This document shows, in pieces, positions 63,057 to 64,000 of a stretch of DNA of 64,000 nt (its first letter is position 1; each line of letters opens with the position of its first letter). A model generated the notes under the pieces. It was not told the DNA's origin and did no database searches. It saw nothing but the letters and a program-made list of their open reading frames with translations. Position numbers and translations under genes: made by a program. Origin of the DNA: Pseudomonas brenneri (GTDB taxonomy: Bacteria; Pseudomonadota; Gammaproteobacteria; Pseudomonadales; Pseudomonadaceae); the NCBI RefSeq assembly GCF_007858285.1, contig NZ_VFIL01000004.1, forward strand, positions 310,001 through 374,000, written 5' to 3'.

Positions 63057-63490
63057 GCGAGGTAACCGTGGGCTTTGCGCAGCACCGCAAACAACTGCGC
63101 ATTGGCCGGCACCCATCCGGGCAACTGCAAGGCGCTGGACAGCATCACCGGATCACCGGCCGCCGAAATCATCGCCCACCCCAGCAACGGCAGGATCAGC
63201 ATCAAGCCATACAGCAGCACATGCGAAGCCTTGGCCGCCATCACCTGCCACGCCGGCAAGTCGACAGGCAACGGCGGCTGACGGGTAGAAAAGCGCACCC
63301 CCAGCCGCACGATCACCAACAGCAGAATCGCAATGCCCAGCGGCTTGTGCAGGTGCAACAACCACTCATGGCGCTCGGAAACCGACGCCACCATGCCAGC
63401 GCCGATAAACAGCATGGCGATCACCATCAGCGCCATCAGCCAGTGCAGCAGGCGCGCCAGCGGCGCAAAAAAACGCGGTTGGGCATTCAT
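62954..63490 (-). CDS. Cytochrome b561-type membrane protein
   Basis: A 178-aa, four-helix diheme b-type cytochrome. The His ligands are in FAPLARLLHWLMALMVIAML, WLLHLHKPLGIAILL, AKASHVLLYGLMLILP and LRKAHGYLAYLLFL. AGGAGT lies upstream, and its ATG overlaps the stop of the peroxidase gene (ATGA). It probably delivers electrons to or from the exported peroxidase encoded with it. Its 3' end overlaps the MFS gene by about 100 bp. Confidence 0.93.
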   Translation of the reverse strand: MNAQPRFFAPLARLLHWLMALMVIAMLFIGAGMVASVSERHEWLLHLHKPLGIAILLLVIVRLGVRFSTRQPPLPVDLPAWQVMAAKASHVLLYGLMLILPLLGWAMISAAGDPVMLSSALQLPGWVPANAQLFAVLRKAHGYLAYLLFLTVLLHLAAALFHGWVRRDGVLQSMLGKD

Positions 63491-64000
63491 GGCCGGGACT
63501 CCTGAGGGGCGCTGTGCAACTGGCTGACTTCGCCGGTGCGACGCAAATATGAACTGGCATAGGCGGCAGAACGTGCGGCCAGCAGCGGGTCATTGGAGGC
63601 TTCGATACCGCTGGGCAGGATCAAGGGGTCAAAGTTGATATCACGGCAATCGCCGTCCAGTTGCGGCTGGCTGCTTTCAAGCACCAAGGTGCCGGCGTTC
63701 AGCACCGTGTGCGCGCCGACCCAGGCCTTGCTGGCGTCATCTACCAGGTCCGAGGGGTTGGCCAGGGTGATCTGCAATTGCCAGCGCAGCGGCCCGGCCT
63801 TCAAGCGTTGTATCAAATCTGCCTGCAGGGAATCCGCCCCTTCAGGCGTGATGGCGCCGCTGGCATCCTGGCTCAGCGGTACCACGCCCCAGCGCACGGC
63901 CTGGCGTTGCCCGGTGGCATTGATCAGGTAAAAAGCGTTAATCGCGTTATAGGTCTCGGTGGCATAGCTGGCAGAGGGCTTGGCGGTCTTGACCCACGCC
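63487..64000 (-). CDS. Catalase-family peroxidase (SrpA-like), N-terminus outside window
   Basis: The visible C-terminal 171 residues fit the small catalase-related peroxidases: TYNAINAFYLINATGQRQAVRWGVVP then DLIQRLKAGPLRWQLQITLANPSDLVDDASKAW. The haem site lies beyond the edge. The frame stays open to position 64000. It overlaps the cytochrome b561 gene by four bases, a common pairing in Pseudomonas, probably a periplasmic peroxide-consuming system. Confidence 0.82.
   Translation of the reverse strand, partial: AWVKTAKPSASYATETYNAINAFYLINATGQRQAVRWGVVPLSQDASGAITPEGADSLQADLIQRLKAGPLRWQLQITLANPSDLVDDASKAWVGAHTVLNAGTLVLESSQPQLDGDCRDINFDPLILPSGIEASNDPLLAARSAAYASSYLRRTGEVSQLHSAPQESRP

Overview
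This window looks like a core-chromosome segment of a Pseudomonas of the fluorescens group. The GC-rich coding sequence, many REP hairpins (the TGTAGGAGC..GGCTTGCC..GC and GTGGGAGCGGGCTTGCTCGCG families), a PrrF iron sRNA, a CrcY catabolite-repression sRNA, a LiuR-controlled leucine operon and TamAB all fit. About 50 protein genes and two well-supported small RNAs are described. No tRNA, rRNA, CRISPR, IS element or prophage was seen.

Layout. 1-4.5 kb: the 3' part of an exported DUF3857/transglutaminase protein, then a LysR regulator divergent from a GMC oxidoreductase, followed by an MHS-family transporter. 6.5-10 kb: topoisomerase III, a CBS-domain protein, an unexplained 0.5-kb structured non-coding stretch and a small conserved protein. 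10.1-13.8 kb: a LysR regulator divergent from a 3-oxoacid CoA-transferase (two subunits) and a thiolase. 13.8-21.2 kb: a thioesterase, two lipoproteins, a zinc-type HemB, a PhzF-like protein, a GST, a histidine phosphatase and an ArsP/YraQ-type permease. 21.3-24.6 kb: a MarR/EmrA/EmrB efflux operon with two identical palindromic operators.

24.7-37.8 kb is the most unusual region. It is a chaperone-usher fimbrial locus whose adhesin gene is separated from the major pilin, chaperone and usher genes by a four-gene signalling block: a hybrid kinase without HPt, an EAL response regulator, a second hybrid kinase with HPt, and an RcsB-like regulator. The plan resembles the PvrSR/RcsCB network beside cupD in P. 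aeruginosa PA14. A 17-base element resembling an RcsB box stands before the adhesin, the first kinase and the major pilin, so the RcsB-like protein probably controls all three units.

38-48 kb: TamB/TamA, a GNAT acetyltransferase, exonuclease III, a PstS-OmpA fusion, and an acyl-CoA dehydrogenase divergent from a LysR gene. 49-58.5 kb: leucine/isovalerate degradation, split into liuR-liuE and, after crcY, a CoA ligase divergent from liuABCD. LiuR-type palindromes lie at both halves. crcY has a sigma-54 promoter and a CbrB-like upstream palindrome. Perfect AANAANAA (Hfq/Crc) motifs sit just before several catabolic start codons in this same window, so the RNA and several of its likely indirect targets lie together. 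58.5-64 kb: an S24-type repressor lacking the expected catalytic serine, a small DUF protein, prrF with a Fur box, an M14 carboxypeptidase, an HxlR/MFS pair, and a cytochrome b561/catalase-like peroxidase operon that runs off the window.
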